From the NCBI GenBank assembly GCA_949825025.1, contig OX463784.1, positions 22,503,868-22,567,867 on the forward strand: a stretch of DNA of 64,000 nt, read 5' to 3'. A model generated the notes under the pieces. That model made no database searches and was not told the DNA's origin. It saw nothing but the letters and a program-made list of their open reading frames with translations. Both the position numbers and the translations under genes were made by a program. Positions 63,118-64,000 of the stretch are shown here, in pieces. Each line of letters starts with the position of its first letter. The first letter of the stretch is position 1. The DNA comes from Siphlonurus alternatus. Taxonomy: Eukaryota; Arthropoda; Insecta; Ephemeroptera; Siphlonuridae.

Positions 63118-64000
63118 GGCTTATTGATTTAGGCTATCGCTAACCGTGGTTAATGAAGACCTTACAGTTATATCTCTGCATGGAAATCTCTATAATTGTT
63201 AACCGAACAAATTTAGTAACTTAAATAGAACACTTAATTTGCACATTTTTATAAAACTGAATTGATCAAGACTTCCATTAAATTAAGGTTGTGATTATAA
63301 AATTGCTTTATTTGAACCACCCATTCTTTCATTAGTATTTTTTACATCTTAAAAATTTTGCATTTTTCACTTACGTGAATGTATTCTTTCTTATGATTTG
63401 AATTTTTTCTTCGTAACAACCAACACTTGTTTTTATTTATTTAATATATTTTTAATTATAACAAGTAAATTTTCAGACAACTAATTAATTTATTGCAAAA
63501 AAAATATTAAATAAAAAATTATTATTTTGCAAACAATTAAATATAAATTAATAATATTTTAAAATAATATTAAAATATACAATAAAAATTTATACAACTC
63601 CCTGTTACAAGAGTACTCTACCCCTAATGCAGTCTCAGATAATACACTGCACGCTGCAAGACAGAGGGGATGGTAATTAGATCTGGGGTAGAAATAAGAG
63701 GGAGGGGAGAAATTGCAATGTGCAGGTATCTCAAGGCAGATAGATACAACAGGTAAGAGGAAAACTAAGTTGTAGTAAAGGAGAAATTTTATTTAACTTT
63801 TTGCAGTTGGAACAAAGGGGGAAAGATTGATAATGTCCTGTTGGGGAGTTCAAAGTTGTATTTAATATCAAGTTGAATTTCCATAGACAAAATACATAAT
63901 TTTTTTATAAACAGTAGTTATAGTTGTCAAGTATGTACGGTATTACATTGTATTGGACAGAATTCATGAAATTATTATTTGCTTCAATCACGTCCATTCA
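63118..64000. other. Right-edge non-coding region
   Basis: AT-rich. 63600-63760 is less AT-rich (CTCTACCCCTAATGCAGTC.., AGAGGGAGGGGAGAAATTGC) without ORF or repeat structure that I can see. Confidence 0.35.

Overview
This is AT-rich animal genomic DNA with split genes. Short exons of 25-270 bp are bounded by GT/AG introns, and there are many microsatellites, foldback (MITE-like) elements, a non-LTR retrotransposon and a 5S-rRNA-derived SINE. The predicted proteins are multi-domain C-type lectin-like proteins whose cores read FWTSG..., W-x-S-L-T-D-N-G-C..MWC.. and ..CEK. From memory of such domains this resembles arthropods, probably a hemimetabolous insect (possibly hemipteran). The species cannot be fixed from sequence alone.

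The recognisable genes all belong to one tandem/divergent C-type lectin cluster in the left 38 kb. Gene A (minus strand, 5543 down to 223, continuing off the left edge) and gene B (plus strand, 10207 to about 20.6 kb) are head to head. Gene C (plus strand, 24326-38291) follows B. I could assemble gene C completely: 21 exons, all phase-compatible, 1893 nt, about 630 residues. It has a signal peptide, an N-terminal region and three C-type lectin-like domains (CTLD1 without a sugar motif, CTLD2 with EPN, CTLD3 with QPD). Gene A shows exon 1 and the counterparts of exons 3-12 in the same order. Gene B keeps exons 1-7, 12-16 and 19-21. It lacks counterparts of exons 8-11, where a truncated non-LTR element and a foldback element now sit, so plain splicing of 7 to 12 breaks the frame.

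The three genes share an exon module: linker 0-1, Cys-rich linker 1-0, short linker 0-1, beta exon 1-0, alpha exon 0-1, core exon 1-0 (intron phases). Repetition of this module explains the three-domain protein. A conserved upstream block and 5' leader motif lie 20-215 bp before each start codon, and an orphan copy of the upstream block at 7.2 kb may mark a lost fourth gene. Such proteins are normally secreted or surface glycan-binding proteins. The A/B/C differences (EPN versus QPD versus no motif) suggest diversified ligands.

The right 26 kb (38.3-64 kb) has no gene I can support. It is filled with foldback elements (notably a roughly 320-bp family with a central GTGACGTCAC-type palindrome), long TC, GA, AAAT and CAAT microsatellites, unique AT-rich DNA, and one GC-rich island near 62.5 kb. 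Several introns of B and C have foldback elements ending only 20-60 bp before a splice acceptor.
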